From assembly GCA_017396365.1 (NCBI GenBank), contig JAFQMD010000036.1, positions 1 through 34,720 of the forward strand: DNA of 34,720 bases, in the 5' to 3' direction. The notes under the pieces were generated by a model. The model searched no databases, was not told the DNA's origin, and was given only the letters and a program-made list of their open reading frames with translations. Source of the DNA: Clostridia bacterium (GTDB lineage: Bacteria > Bacillota > Clostridia > Christensenellales > Borkfalkiaceae). The position numbers and the translations under genes were made by a program. Within the stretch, counting starts at the first letter, position 1. Every line of letters starts with the position of its first letter. Shown piece by piece: positions 24,787 to 34,665 of the stretch.

Positions 24787-24812
24787 GGAGGAGCGGAAAA
24801 CCGCAAAAAATT
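24787..24812 (+). promoter_or_regulatory. rhaB RBS separated from its start by a small hairpin
   Basis: The Shine-Dalgarno GGAGGA (24787-24792) lies 20 bases before ATG 24813, too far for normal use. Between them GCGG-AAAA-CCGC (24793-24804) can fold and would leave 8 bases between the RBS and the start codon. Confidence 0.55.
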
Positions 24813-26201
24813 ATGAGATATTATTTGTCAATAGACATCGGCGCATCAAGTGGTAGGCATATTCTTTCGCATATTGAAAACGGCAAACTTGTTTTAGAAG
24901 AAGTGTTCCGTTTTGAAAACGGTATGGACGAAAAAGACGGTCATCTTATTTGGGATTATAAAAAACTCTTTAAAAATATCGTTGACGGAATGAAAGAGTG
25001 TAAAAAACTCGGTAAAGTGCCCGTTACTATGGGTATTGATACTTGGGGTGTTGACTACGCTTTGATTGATAAAGACGACAACGTAATAGGCGACGTTTTC
25101 GCTTATAGAGATTTAAGAACTGAAGAGCCTATTAAAAAAGTTCACGAAATAGTTCCTTTTGAAAAACTTTACGAAAGAACGGGCTCTCAATTTTCGATTT
25201 TTAATACGGTATATCAACTTTACACCGATAAACTCTCGGGCAAACTCGACAAGGCTGAAAGATTTTTAATGATGCCTGACTTTTTCAATTTCTTACTCAC
25301 AGGAGTAAAGAAAAACGAATTTACAAACGCGTCAACGAGCGGTATTTTATCGGCTAAGACGAGAGAATGGGATATGGAAACTGTTAGAGAATTAGGTCTC
25401 CCCGAAAAACTTTTCGGCGAACTTTCCGATCCTGCAACCTACGTTGGCAACTTAAAGCCTGAAATCGTAGAAGAAGTAGGTTATGACGTAAAAGTCGTTC
25501 TTCCCGCAACTCACGATACGGCAAGCGCGGTTATGGCTGTTCCAAAACTTGGCTGTCCACTTTACATTTCAAGCGGTACTTGGTCTCTTCTCGGTATTGA
25601 AATTCCCGAAGCAATTTGCAGTAAAGACGCTTTAAACGATAACTTTACTAACGAAGGCGGATACAATCGTTCGACAAGATTCCTTAAAAACATAATGGGA
25701 CTTTGGATGATTCAAAGCGTTAGAAGAGAGCACGGAAAGAAATATTCTTGGGGCGATTACGTAGTTTTGTCTAAAGAAGTTAAAGATTTTGACAGTATAG
25801 TTGACGTTAACGATCAATCTTTCTTAGCGCCTGACAGTATGATAGGCGCAATTCAAGACTATTGTCGTAAGACAAACCAAAAAGTTCCCGAAACTCCGGG
25901 CGAGATCGCTCTTTGCGTATATGACAGTTTAGCAGTTTGCTACGCAAAGGCTATTGAAACTATCGAAAAAGTAACTGGATATAAATTTGATACTATTCAT
26001 ATCGTCGGCGGTGGTTGCCAAAACGGATATCTTAACGAACTCACCGCAAAGAGAACGGGCAGAAAGGTTATGGCAGGTCCTGTAGAGGCGACTGCAATCG
26101 GAAATGCAATTTCTCAACTTTTATTCGACGGAGCAGTTAAAGATTTGGGCGAGGCTAAAATGCTCGTAAATGATTCTTTTGACGTTGAAACAATTCTTTA
26201 A
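24813..26201 (+). CDS. rhaB: Rhamnulokinase
   Basis: 462 residues, FGGY carbohydrate kinase. Phosphorylates L-rhamnulose to rhamnulose-1-phosphate. IDIGASSGRHILSHI at the N-terminus, GIDTWGVDY, DFFNFLLTG, NASTSG, the ATP-site SSGTWSLLG and HIVGGGCQNGYLN are characteristic of RhaB rather than glycerol or xylulose kinases. No rhaA, rhaD or transporter gene is beside it, so the pathway partners must be elsewhere. It has its own promoter and terminator. Confidence 0.92.
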   Translation: MRYYLSIDIGASSGRHILSHIENGKLVLEEVFRFENGMDEKDGHLIWDYKKLFKNIVDGMKECKKLGKVPVTMGIDTWGVDYALIDKDDNVIGDVFAYRDLRTEEPIKKVHEIVPFEKLYERTGSQFSIFNTVYQLYTDKLSGKLDKAERFLMMPDFFNFLLTGVKKNEFTNASTSGILSAKTREWDMETVRELGLPEKLFGELSDPATYVGNLKPEIVEEVGYDVKVVLPATHDTASAVMAVPKLGCPLYISSGTWSLLGIEIPEAICSKDALNDNFTNEGGYNRSTRFLKNIMGLWMIQSVRREHGKKYSWGDYVVLSKEVKDFDSIVDVNDQSFLAPDSMIGAIQDYCRKTNQKVPETPGEIALCVYDSLAVCYAKAIETIEKVTGYKFDTIHIVGGGCQNGYLNELTAKRTGRKVMAGPVEATAIGNAISQLLFDGAVKDLGEAKMLVNDSFDVETIL

Positions 26202-26215
26202 TTAAAAATATAAGT

Positions 26216-26244
26216 AGGGTGTACGATAGACGTACACCCTTTTA
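26216..26244. terminator. terminator shared by rhaB and the convergent SDR gene
   Basis: AGGGTGTACG (26216-26225) pairs with CGTACACCCT (26231-26240) around ATAGA, followed by TTTT. It is placed between convergent genes. Confidence 0.88.
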
Positions 26245-27063
26245 TAATTCTTTAAATATTTCAAGACCTGATTTTTTTAAGATTTTCGTTATTATTTTTG
26301 AGGTTGTTTTTGGCATAAGCCTATAAAAGAAATTCATAAGTTTTGCGTCGTACCCGATAACTTTTAGCCTTTTCTTTTTTATAATTGCTTTTACAGTCTT
26401 TTTTGCAACTTTTTCTGGGGAAGTGCTTAATTTTTTTATAAGTTTAAGGTCTTTTTCGCTTGCAGATTGTTCTCTAAAAATTCCCGTGCTCGAAAACCCG
26501 GGGCATATACAACCTACGTAACCGCTTTTTCCTATTTCGGCGGATAGGCATAGAGTAAAACTTTTAAGCGCCGATTTAGACGAGGCGTACCCCGTTATTC
26601 CTGCAAAGTCGGCAAGCGAAGCGCTTGAAGACACGTTGACGATACAAGGATAACCGCTCTTTTTAAGTAGGGGTAAAAGGTGTTTTAAAGAGTAAACGCA
26701 CGATAAAAAGTTGACGTTTAAAACCCTTTCAATTTCACTTGTATCGGTTTTTTCAAATGGTTTAAATTTGGGTAAAACGCCAGCGCAGTTTATGAGTAAA
26801 TCGGGAGTAAAATCCTTTTCGTTTAAACTGTTAGCAAAGTCTTTCCAACTGTCTTCACGCGAAACGTCAAAAAGTGAATAATTGCAGAATAATTCAGGGT
26901 TTTTTAATTCTTTTATGAAAGACAAAATTTTGTTTTCATCCCTTGCAATTCCAAATATTTTACAGTTAAATCGTTCGATAAGAATTCTCGCTATTTCTTT
27001 ACCTATACCAGACGAAACACCGCTTATTATTACGTTTTTATTTTTCAGTTTAAGTTTAGCCAT
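26242..27063 (-). CDS. Short-chain dehydrogenase/reductase (SDR)
   Basis: 273 residues. ISGVSSGIGKEIA nucleotide loop, LINCAGV, catalytic Ser in VNVSSSAS, YASSK with Tyr and Lys, and CPGFSSTGIF. A C-terminal Lys-rich extension with a possible amphipathic helix is typical of membrane-associated lipid or sterol-type SDRs. Not closely similar to the SDR at 23124. No Shine-Dalgarno; a promoter ends six bases before ATG, so the transcript may be leaderless. Confidence 0.85.
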   Translation of the reverse strand: MAKLKLKNKNVIISGVSSGIGKEIARILIERFNCKIFGIARDENKILSFIKELKNPELFCNYSLFDVSREDSWKDFANSLNEKDFTPDLLINCAGVLPKFKPFEKTDTSEIERVLNVNFLSCVYSLKHLLPLLKKSGYPCIVNVSSSASLADFAGITGYASSKSALKSFTLCLSAEIGKSGYVGCICPGFSSTGIFREQSASEKDLKLIKKLSTSPEKVAKKTVKAIIKKKRLKVIGYDAKLMNFFYRLMPKTTSKIITKILKKSGLEIFKEL

Positions 27064-27069
27064 GTCTAT

Positions 27070-27098
27070 ATTTTATCATTTTTAATGCAAGATTACAA
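27070..27098 (-). promoter_or_regulatory. promoter of the minus-strand SDR, positioned for a leaderless mRNA
   Basis: On the minus strand TTGTAA (27098-27093), 17 bases, TAAAAT (27075-27070), then six bases to ATG at 27063. Initiation at the normal distance falls on or next to the A of the start codon. Confidence 0.5.
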
Positions 27099-27133
27099 AC
27101 GTTTTTTAATATATTTGTATAGAGGTGATAAAA

Positions 27134-27856
27134 ATGAAAATACTTGAAGGGAAAAGGTTGAACGTTATTACTGCGGTAATAATGTCAGTATTAATAGTTG
27201 GAGTTATTGCCGTTTGCTTTGCGCCGTCAAAGGCTATTCACATTTCGGGTAACAATACTTACGAGCCGTATTATAACGGCAATCGAGATGGAAATAAAGT
27301 TGCGCTTACGTTCAACGTGTATGAGGGAGCGTCCGTCGTTGAAAAAATTTTGACAGTTTTAAAAGATAAAAGCGCAAAGGCTACTTTTTTCGTTGGCGGA
27401 TGTTGGGCTGATGAAAATATTGATTTGGTTAAAAAGATAATTTCGCTTGGGCACGAAATAGGAAGCCACGGCTATTATCATAAAGACCATAAAATTTTAA
27501 GCGAAAGCGAAAACTTGGCTGAAATGCAAATGTTACATGCGCTAATAGAAAGGGAAACGGGCTATAAAATAACTCTTTTTGCTCCGCCGTCAGGCTCGTT
27601 TTCGGTAACAACGCTAAAAGTTGCCGAAAATTTAGGGTATAAAACGATAATGTGGAGTAAAGATACTATTGATTGGCGTGACAAATCTTCAAAAACGGTG
27701 TATAATAGAGCAACGAGAAACGTTTGTGGTGGAGACATAATTTTAATGCACCCCAAAGAGCACACTTTAAACGCGCTTTATGATATTCTCGAATACTATC
27801 AAAAAAACGGGCTCGTTTGCGCAACGGTTAGCGAGTGTTTAAGGAAAAATGGTTAA
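27134..27856 (+). CDS. Polysaccharide deacetylase-like protein (YlxY/PdaB-type) with altered active site
   Basis: 240 residues: one N-terminal membrane helix (~12-30), then a NodB fold. Seen: ALTFNVYEG where active enzymes have TFDD or TFD, so the first Asp, the proposed catalytic base, is Asn. The metal histidines are kept in GSHGYYH, the Arg motif reads FAPPSG instead of RPP, and DTIDWRD and LMHP remain. It may be non-catalytic or have changed chemistry. It overlaps the M16 peptidase by 8 bases, the same neighbour order as ylxY-mlpA in Bacillus. Start at ATG 27134 after GAGGTGAT; the GTG at 27125 is part of the RBS. Confidence 0.8.
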   Translation: MKILEGKRLNVITAVIMSVLIVGVIAVCFAPSKAIHISGNNTYEPYYNGNRDGNKVALTFNVYEGASVVEKILTVLKDKSAKATFFVGGCWADENIDLVKKIISLGHEIGSHGYYHKDHKILSESENLAEMQMLHALIERETGYKITLFAPPSGSFSVTTLKVAENLGYKTIMWSKDTIDWRDKSSKTVYNRATRNVCGGDIILMHPKEHTLNALYDILEYYQKNGLVCATVSECLRKNG

Positions 27857-29090
27857 TTTAAAAGAGTATGACAACGGTTTAAAACTTGTAGTAAAAAAAA
27901 TGGACGGCGTAATGAGTGTTAGCGTTGGCGTTTGGGTTGGCGCAGGCAGTCGCTTAGAAACTGATAAAAATAACGGTATTTCGCACTTTTTGGAACACAT
28001 GACCTTTAAAGGAACGGAAAAGTTGACTGCTTTTGAACTTTCTGAGGCGTTTGACGAAATAGGCTCGCAACCAAACGCGTTTACTTCAAAAGAAAACACG
28101 TGTTACTACGTAAAAAGCACGATTCCCGCCTTAGAGCGTTCCTTTGAACTTCTTTCGGATATGTTTTTAAATTCTACGTATAAAACCGAAGAAATTGAAA
28201 AGGAAAAGGGCGTTGTAATTGAAGAGATAAATATGTGTTCCGACACTCCCGAAGACGTATGTTTTGACAATCTTTCACTTGCGTTTTTTGGTGACGAGGG
28301 GCTGGGAAAAACTATTTTAGGTCCGTCAGAAAATATAAAAGCGTTTGATAAAAGTTATATTTTAGACTATAAAAAAGACTACTATAACGCCGATAACGTA
28401 GTAATATGCTTTGCAGGAAACGTGGATTTTGGATTTGCGCAAAATTTGGTTGAAAAATATTTCGTTCCATTTATATCTACTAAAAAAAGCAAGTTGTTGC
28501 AACCTATCAAACGAACAAATTTAGCAAATATTATTAAGAAGAACAAGGATATTGAACAAAACCACTTGGCTATTGCCTTTGACGGCGTAAAATATAACGG
28601 CGAGTACTTTGACGAAATGTCTTTATTAAACACTATAATGGGTTCTGGTATGAGCAGTAGGCTTTTCCAAAAAGTTAGGGAAGAATTAGGGCTTTGCTAT
28701 ACCGTTTATTCATATCCGTCGGGATATCGTGACGTGGGCTCGCTTGCAATTTACGCAGGACTAAATCCAAATCAAACTTTAGAGGCGTACAACGCAATTT
28801 TTTCAGTTTTAAAAGACCTTAAACGTGATGGTATAACTGAAAAAGAGTTTGAAAAAGGAAAGGCTCAAGTTTTAAGTTCGTTTGCGTTTAGTCAAGAAAA
28901 CACGGCGTCTCAAATGATGCTTTACGGTAAATATCTTTTATTCGAGGGTAAGGTTTTCAATAACGACGAAAAGATTAAAAACATTGAAAATATTAAAATA
29001 GAAAAAGTAAACGAACTTATCGAAAAACTTAATTTTGATAAGTACAGCGTATCTCTTATCGGCAAAACCGCCGAAGAAATCAAATTATAA
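27849..29090 (+). CDS. M16 family zinc peptidase (MlpA/YmxG-like)
   Basis: 413 residues. Inverted zinc motif HFLEH at 46-50 with the distal Glu in GVVIEEINM (~121-129). The M16 C-terminal half is also present (GSGMSSRLFQKVREELGLCY). Length fits the MlpA/PqqL-type single-chain enzymes of Firmicutes. No signal peptide, so cytosolic. It is translationally coupled to the deacetylase-like gene. Substrate unknown. Confidence 0.9.
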   Translation: MVNLKEYDNGLKLVVKKMDGVMSVSVGVWVGAGSRLETDKNNGISHFLEHMTFKGTEKLTAFELSEAFDEIGSQPNAFTSKENTCYYVKSTIPALERSFELLSDMFLNSTYKTEEIEKEKGVVIEEINMCSDTPEDVCFDNLSLAFFGDEGLGKTILGPSENIKAFDKSYILDYKKDYYNADNVVICFAGNVDFGFAQNLVEKYFVPFISTKKSKLLQPIKRTNLANIIKKNKDIEQNHLAIAFDGVKYNGEYFDEMSLLNTIMGSGMSSRLFQKVREELGLCYTVYSYPSGYRDVGSLAIYAGLNPNQTLEAYNAIFSVLKDLKRDGITEKEFEKGKAQVLSSFAFSQENTASQMMLYGKYLLFEGKVFNNDEKIKNIENIKIEKVNELIEKLNFDKYSVSLIGKTAEEIKL

Positions 29091-29094
29091 TATT

Positions 29095-29121
29095 AAAACC
29101 ACGCGTCTGCGTGGTTTTTTT
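29095..29121 (+). terminator. terminator after the M16 peptidase gene
   Basis: AAAACCACGC (29095-29104) pairs with GCGTGGTTTT (29109-29118) around GTCT, within a T7 run. Confidence 0.88.
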
Positions 29122-29141
29122 GTGTAAACATTTTAAAATTA

Positions 29142-29170
29142 TTGTAAAAATTATTTTAATATGTTACAAT
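29142..29170 (+). promoter_or_regulatory. promoter of the BspA-like lipoprotein
   Basis: TTGTAA (29142-29147), 17 bases, TACAAT (29165-29170), with TGT before the -10 (extended -10). It matches the promoter at 33534 at 24 of 29 positions, and both hold a TTGTAA...TTACAA dyad. Confidence 0.75.
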
Positions 29171-29192
29171 AATGAAAAAAGTGAGGGAAACT

Positions 29193-31346
29193 ATGAAAAC
29201 AAAACTTTTAAAATTGTTTATCTTTGTTCTTTCGTTAAGTATTTCGCTTTTTGCAATATCTTGCGCAACGCCTGATAACGACGGCGATTTAACGGCGAGC
29301 GATTGGCTTAAATACGAACTTAGCGAAGACGGTGCGTATTATACGATTGTAGGAGTTACTGATCGAGTTGAAGAAAATCTTGTAATTCCTTCGACTTACG
29401 AAGGTTTGCCTGTAAAAGCAATTCGCGAAGGCGCTTTTTCAGCATATAGAATTACGAGCGTATATTTACCAGCAAGTATAACTGAAATAGGTGAAGAGGC
29501 TTTTGTTGGTTGTCTTATAACAAAAATTACCGTAGAAGAAGGTAATCCTGCATATAAGGCTATTGACGATAGTTTATACACAAAAGACGGCACGGTTTTA
29601 ATTCAATATGCAATAGGAAAAACTGATAAAGAGTTTGCAATTCCAGACGGTGTTGTTACTATTAGCGCTGGTGCTTTTGCAAATTGCTGGAATTTAGAAA
29701 GCGTTACTGTTCCGTCAAGCGTAACAAAGATTTGTGATTATGCGTTTAGCGGATGTCAATATTTGCAAAACATAAGTTCGCTTGATAGCGTAGCGGAAAT
29801 TGGAATTTACGCTTTTGGTGATTGTCTTAATTTATCTGAAGTTACTTTAGGCGATGGAACGCTTAGTATTAACCCTCTCGCCTTTTACTATTGCAAAAAA
29901 CTTACTAATATAAGCGTAGGTGAGAATAATCCTTTATATAAAACCGTGGGTGGAAATTTATATAGTAAAGACGAAAAAACTTTAATTGTTTACGCTCCCG
30001 GTAACGTTGATGAAGAAAAGCCCGTTGTTGAAATTGCAAACGTTGAAACGATAGGTGAAAGTTCTTTTTCTTGTTGTCAAACTTTACAAGGCGTAACCTT
30101 TGGCGACGGCGTTAAAGTTATTGATAAGAACGCTTTTGCAGGATGTCTTATGTTAACGTCCGTGCGTACGGGCGATAGCGTTGAAAAGATTTGTGACTAC
30201 GCTTTCGCTTATTCACGTATAATGTTTATTGAAGTTGGCGTAAACGTTAAATTTATAGGAAAGAATATTGCTGCAGGTCAGGCATATGGGCACGATTCTT
30301 TGGCTAGCGTAATCTTTAAAGATTTTTCAACGTGGTACGTATCCGAAGACGAGCAATGTGTGAACGGTAAATACGTTGACGTTGCTAACAAATCTAATAA
30401 CGGAGATTTATTCAAAAATAAATATCGCGAGTATTACTGGTATAAAGACGATAGTGCGGAAGAAAATCCACCGATAAGCGAAGGGCTTAAGTATCAACTT
30501 AACGAAGACGAGAGTAGTTATTCAGTCGTTGGAATAGGCGATTTTGAAGGCGGATATCTCGTTATACCCGAAACTTATGAAAATTTACCCGTAACTGAAA
30601 TTGCTCCAAACGCTTTTAAAGGTAACGCAACGATAACGAGCGCAATCATTGGCGGAAACGTAAAAACTATCGGTCAAGAAGCGTTTTCCGATTGTTCAAA
30701 ATTAGTAAGAGTTGAAATTTGCGGAGCGGTAGAATCGATAAAGGATGGGGCTTTCTTTGGTTCACGTAACCTTACAACTGTAACGATAGGTGATAACGTT
30801 AAGACGATTGGAGACTATGTTTTTATTAGTTGTCAATATTTAAGTGAAATTGTTATAGGCAAGGGAGTAACAAATATTGGAGCAAGAGCTTTTACTTATT
30901 GCTCAATAACGACTATTGAAGTTTCCGAAGAAAATCAGTCGTATAAAGTGGAAGACGGCGTTTTATACAGTAAAGACGGAAGTTGTTTGATTTTATATTT
31001 AAAAGGAAACGATAGAACCGAATTTACCGTGCCTTCTACCGTAAAGACGATATGTGAAGATGCTTTTTCTGAAAGTAATTTGACTACGATAATAGTTTCT
31101 GACAGCGTTGAAACGATAGGTGATTCTGCTTTTGAAAGATGTAGGAATTTAACTACTGTCGTTATAGGTGAAAACGTAACTGAAATGGGACAAAATCTTT
31201 TGTTTTCTTGTGAAAATTTAGAAAGCGTAACCTTTGAAGATACTGACGTTTGGTATAACGGGGAAGAACAAGTTGACGTAACAGATCCTGAGAAAAATGC
31301 AGAAAGATTTATAGATGGTTACTGTGGTTTTTGGCATAAAGAGTGA
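29193..31346 (+). CDS. BspA-type leucine-rich-repeat (LRR_5) lipoprotein, internally duplicated
   Basis: 717 residues. Lipoprotein signal ending in LFAISC (Cys24). The rest is tandem LRR_5 units such as TIGDSAFERCRNLTTVVIG, in which 'I-x-x-x-A-F-x-x-C-x-x-L-x-x-V-x-I' recurs. Two blocks begin alike (residues ~35-70: YTIVGV...LVIPSTYEGLPVKAI; ~440-475: YSVVGI...LVIPETYENLPVTEI), indicating duplication of a half-protein. BspA-like proteins bind host matrix or other cells in some gut and oral bacteria; here the role is unknown. Start at ATG 29193 after GAGGG; ATG 29172 lacks an RBS. Confidence 0.85.
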   Translation: MKTKLLKLFIFVLSLSISLFAISCATPDNDGDLTASDWLKYELSEDGAYYTIVGVTDRVEENLVIPSTYEGLPVKAIREGAFSAYRITSVYLPASITEIGEEAFVGCLITKITVEEGNPAYKAIDDSLYTKDGTVLIQYAIGKTDKEFAIPDGVVTISAGAFANCWNLESVTVPSSVTKICDYAFSGCQYLQNISSLDSVAEIGIYAFGDCLNLSEVTLGDGTLSINPLAFYYCKKLTNISVGENNPLYKTVGGNLYSKDEKTLIVYAPGNVDEEKPVVEIANVETIGESSFSCCQTLQGVTFGDGVKVIDKNAFAGCLMLTSVRTGDSVEKICDYAFAYSRIMFIEVGVNVKFIGKNIAAGQAYGHDSLASVIFKDFSTWYVSEDEQCVNGKYVDVANKSNNGDLFKNKYREYYWYKDDSAEENPPISEGLKYQLNEDESSYSVVGIGDFEGGYLVIPETYENLPVTEIAPNAFKGNATITSAIIGGNVKTIGQEAFSDCSKLVRVEICGAVESIKDGAFFGSRNLTTVTIGDNVKTIGDYVFISCQYLSEIVIGKGVTNIGARAFTYCSITTIEVSEENQSYKVEDGVLYSKDGSCLILYLKGNDRTEFTVPSTVKTICEDAFSESNLTTIIVSDSVETIGDSAFERCRNLTTVVIGENVTEMGQNLLFSCENLESVTFEDTDVWYNGEEQVDVTDPEKNAERFIDGYCGFWHKE

Positions 31347-31368
31347 TAAAATATAAGAAAAGTTAAAA

Positions 31369-31397
31369 GCGCGGGGCGAAAATTTTTCGCCCCGCGC
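31369..31397. terminator. terminator between the BspA-like gene and groEL
   Basis: An 11-bp very GC-rich stem (31369-31379 with 31387-31397) with an A/T loop and T-rich flanks on both strands. It serves both convergent genes. Confidence 0.88.
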
Positions 31398-31419
31398 AAT
31401 CTTTTTATATATGGGAATT

Positions 31420-33057
<1,638 letters not shown>

Positions 33058-33060
33058 TTA

Positions 33061-33345
33061 TTATTCTATAATAGCCAAAACGTCAGATTGGCGAATAAGG
33101 CTTACTTCTTCGCCGTTTACCTTAACTTTGGTAATTGCGTCAACCGGATATAAAACTTCGTCGCCAACTTTAACGGTTAAAGTAATTTCTTTTCCGTAAA
33201 GATTACCTCCGTTACCTACTGCTAAAACCTTAGCCGTAACGTACTTTTCAGCAGAAGCGGCAGTTAAAATAAGCCCGCCTTTCGTCGTCTCCTGCTTTTC
33301 TTTTGCATCTACGACTAAATAGTCGTACAACGGTTTGATATTCAT
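33061..33345 (-). CDS. groES: Co-chaperonin GroES
   Basis: 94 residues, normal length. KPLYDYLVVDAKE opening, mobile loop KQETTKGGLIL (the tip carries GGL), and the beta-barrel with GDEVLYP. GGAGG lies upstream at slightly long spacing (9 bases of alternating TA). First gene of the operon. Confidence 0.96.
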   Translation of the reverse strand: MNIKPLYDYLVVDAKEKQETTKGGLILTAASAEKYVTAKVLAVGNGGNLYGKEITLTVKVGDEVLYPVDAITKVKVNGEEVSLIRQSDVLAIIE

Positions 33346-33374
33346 ATATATATACCTCCGATAGTTTTACGTTG

Positions 33375-33401
33375 TTAGCACTCCAAACCAAAGAGTGCTA
33401 A
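33375..33401 (-). promoter_or_regulatory. CIRCE operator (HrcA binding site)
   Basis: TTAGCACTC, nine bases, GAGTGCTAA: a perfect match to the CIRCE inverted repeat. It lies between the groES -10 and start codon. HrcA repression is lifted on heat stress. hrcA is not in the window. Confidence 0.97.
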
Positions 33402-33405
33402 TATT

Positions 33406-33433
33406 ATTATAATCTTTATATAAAATTTGTCAA
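33406..33433 (-). promoter_or_regulatory. SigA promoter of groES-groEL
   Basis: On the minus strand TTGACA (33433-33428), 16 bases, TATAAT (33411-33406). The CIRCE element begins five bases downstream and would cover the start of transcription. Confidence 0.88.
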
Positions 33434-33533
33434 TAGATTTTTGTAATTTTAAGTTAAATTTTCTCGTGGTTTTCACCGTTTGCGCGTTTAAAATTAATAT
33501 TCGGTCAAAATAATTAAAAATTTGACAAAATCG

Positions 33534-33562
33534 TTGTAAAAAACGGTTAAATATGTTACAAT
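33534..33562 (+). promoter_or_regulatory. promoter of the dCMP deaminase-cyclophilin pair
   Basis: TTGTAA (33534-33539), 17 bases, TACAAT (33557-33562) with TGT before it. It contains the same dyad as at 29142. A TTGACA about 12 bases upstream (33522) has no matching -10. Confidence 0.7.
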
Positions 33563-33582
33563 TATTTTAAGAGGTGAGTAAA

Positions 33583-34038
33583 ATGGATAAATGGGATAAA
33601 AGATTTTTACAAATGGCAAATCTCGTTTCGTCTTGGTCGAGTTGTTATCAAGATAACAGGCAAGTTGGAGCGGTAATAGTTAAAGATAAAAGAATTATGA
33701 CGACGGGTTACAACGGCGCGCCAGCGGGGGTTGAGAGTTGCAAGTCTAAAGAAGAATGTTTAAGGCGTAAACTCAATATTCCAAGCGGTACAAAGCACGA
33801 ACTTTGCTTTGCCGTACACGCAGAGCAAAACGCCATAGCGCAAGCGGCAAAACTTGGTATTTCGCTTGACGGCGCAACGCTTTATTGTACGCATCAACCT
33901 TGCGTTATATGTTGTAAAATTATTATAAACGCAGGAATTAAGCGCGTTGTTTATCAGCACGGCTACCCAGACGACTTTTCTTTGCAACTTTTCAAAGAAG
34001 CGGGAACTGAAATCGTTCAACTTGATATGGAGGACTAA
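33583..34038 (+). CDS. comEB: Deoxycytidylate (dCMP) deaminase
   Basis: 151 residues. Converts dCMP to dUMP for thymidylate synthesis. Zinc-deaminase signature [11 protein letters not shown] and [17 protein letters not shown] and [10 protein letters not shown], plus the additional zinc-site cysteines in the [10 protein letters not shown] segment, are typical of the dCMP rather than the tRNA adenosine branch. The start is ATG 33583; the GTG at 33574 is part of its GAGGTGAG site. Confidence 0.92.
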   Translation: MDKWDKRFLQMANLVSSWSSCYQDNRQVGAVIVKDKRIMTTGYNGAPAGVESCKSKEECLRRKLNIPSGTKHELCFAVHAEQNAIAQAAKLGISLDGATLYCTHQPCVICCKIIINAGIKRVVYQHGYPDDFSLQLFKEAGTEIVQLDMED

Positions 34039-34040
34039 TT

Positions 34041-34562
34041 ATGAATCAAAATCCTATAGTAACTTTTGAAATGAAAGACGGGGACGTTTTCCACGTCGAA
34101 TTGTATCCTGAAATTGCTCCAAACACCGTAAATAACTTTATTCATTTGATTAAAAAAGGTTTTTACGACGGGCTTTGTTTCCATAGAGTAATCGAAGGGT
34201 TTATGATACAGGGTGGAGATCCGAAAGGCAACGGAACGGGTGGTCCGGGCTATTCTATTAGAGGTGAATTTAGTAGAAACGGCTTTAAAAACGATTTAAA
34301 GCATAGGCGTGGAGTTATTTCTATGGCTCGTTCGATGATGCCAAATAGCGCAGGCTCTCAATTTTTTATTATGCACGCAGATTCACCGCATTTAGACGGG
34401 CAATACGCTGCGTTCGGCTCGGTTATAAGCGGTATTGAAGTTATAGATAAAATCGCCGGCGTAAACGTAGATTATAACGATAGACCGCTTCGCGATCAAG
34501 TTATAAAGTCGGTTACCGTTGATACTTGCGGTGTTGAATACGACGAACCTGAAAAATATTAA
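34041..34562 (+). CDS. Peptidyl-prolyl cis-trans isomerase, cyclophilin type
   Basis: 173 residues, cytosolic. Active-site cyclophilin residues in FHRVIEGFMIQGGDPKGNGTGG (Phe-His-Arg plus Gln-Gly-Gly), then SMARSMMPNSAGSQFFI and LDGQYAAFG. Starts two bases after the dCMP deaminase stop with a GGAGGAC site, so the two are cotranscribed. No terminator is seen before the IS. Confidence 0.93.
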   Translation: MNQNPIVTFEMKDGDVFHVELYPEIAPNTVNNFIHLIKKGFYDGLCFHRVIEGFMIQGGDPKGNGTGGPGYSIRGEFSRNGFKNDLKHRRGVISMARSMMPNSAGSQFFIMHADSPHLDGQYAAFGSVISGIEVIDKIAGVNVDYNDRPLRDQVIKSVTVDTCGVEYDEPEKY

Positions 34563-34586
34563 AAACGTAAAGGCTATGTTTTGAAG

Positions 34587-34607
34587 TGAACCCCATTTAG
34601 TTCACAC
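34587..34607 (+). repeat. left terminal inverted repeat (IRL) of the right IS
   Basis: 21 bases beginning TGAACCCC. It pairs with the IRR at 102-122 in reverse complement at 16 of 21 positions. Confidence 0.7.
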
Positions 34608-34623
34608 AATAAAAAAGGCTAAT

Positions 34624-34663
34624 AAAAAACCTTCTATGATATAATTTTCATAGGAGGTTTTTT
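34624..34663 (+). promoter_or_regulatory. IS leader hairpin hiding the OrfA RBS, with an extended -10 across arm and loop
   Basis: 16-bp stem (34624-34639 with 34648-34663, one mismatch) and an 8-base loop TATAATTT. The right arm contains the AGGAGG Shine-Dalgarno (34652-34657). TGA-TATAAT (34637-34645), an extended -10 at the arm/loop border, would start transcripts near 34652, after the left arm. Confidence 0.7.
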
Positions 34664-34665
34664 CT

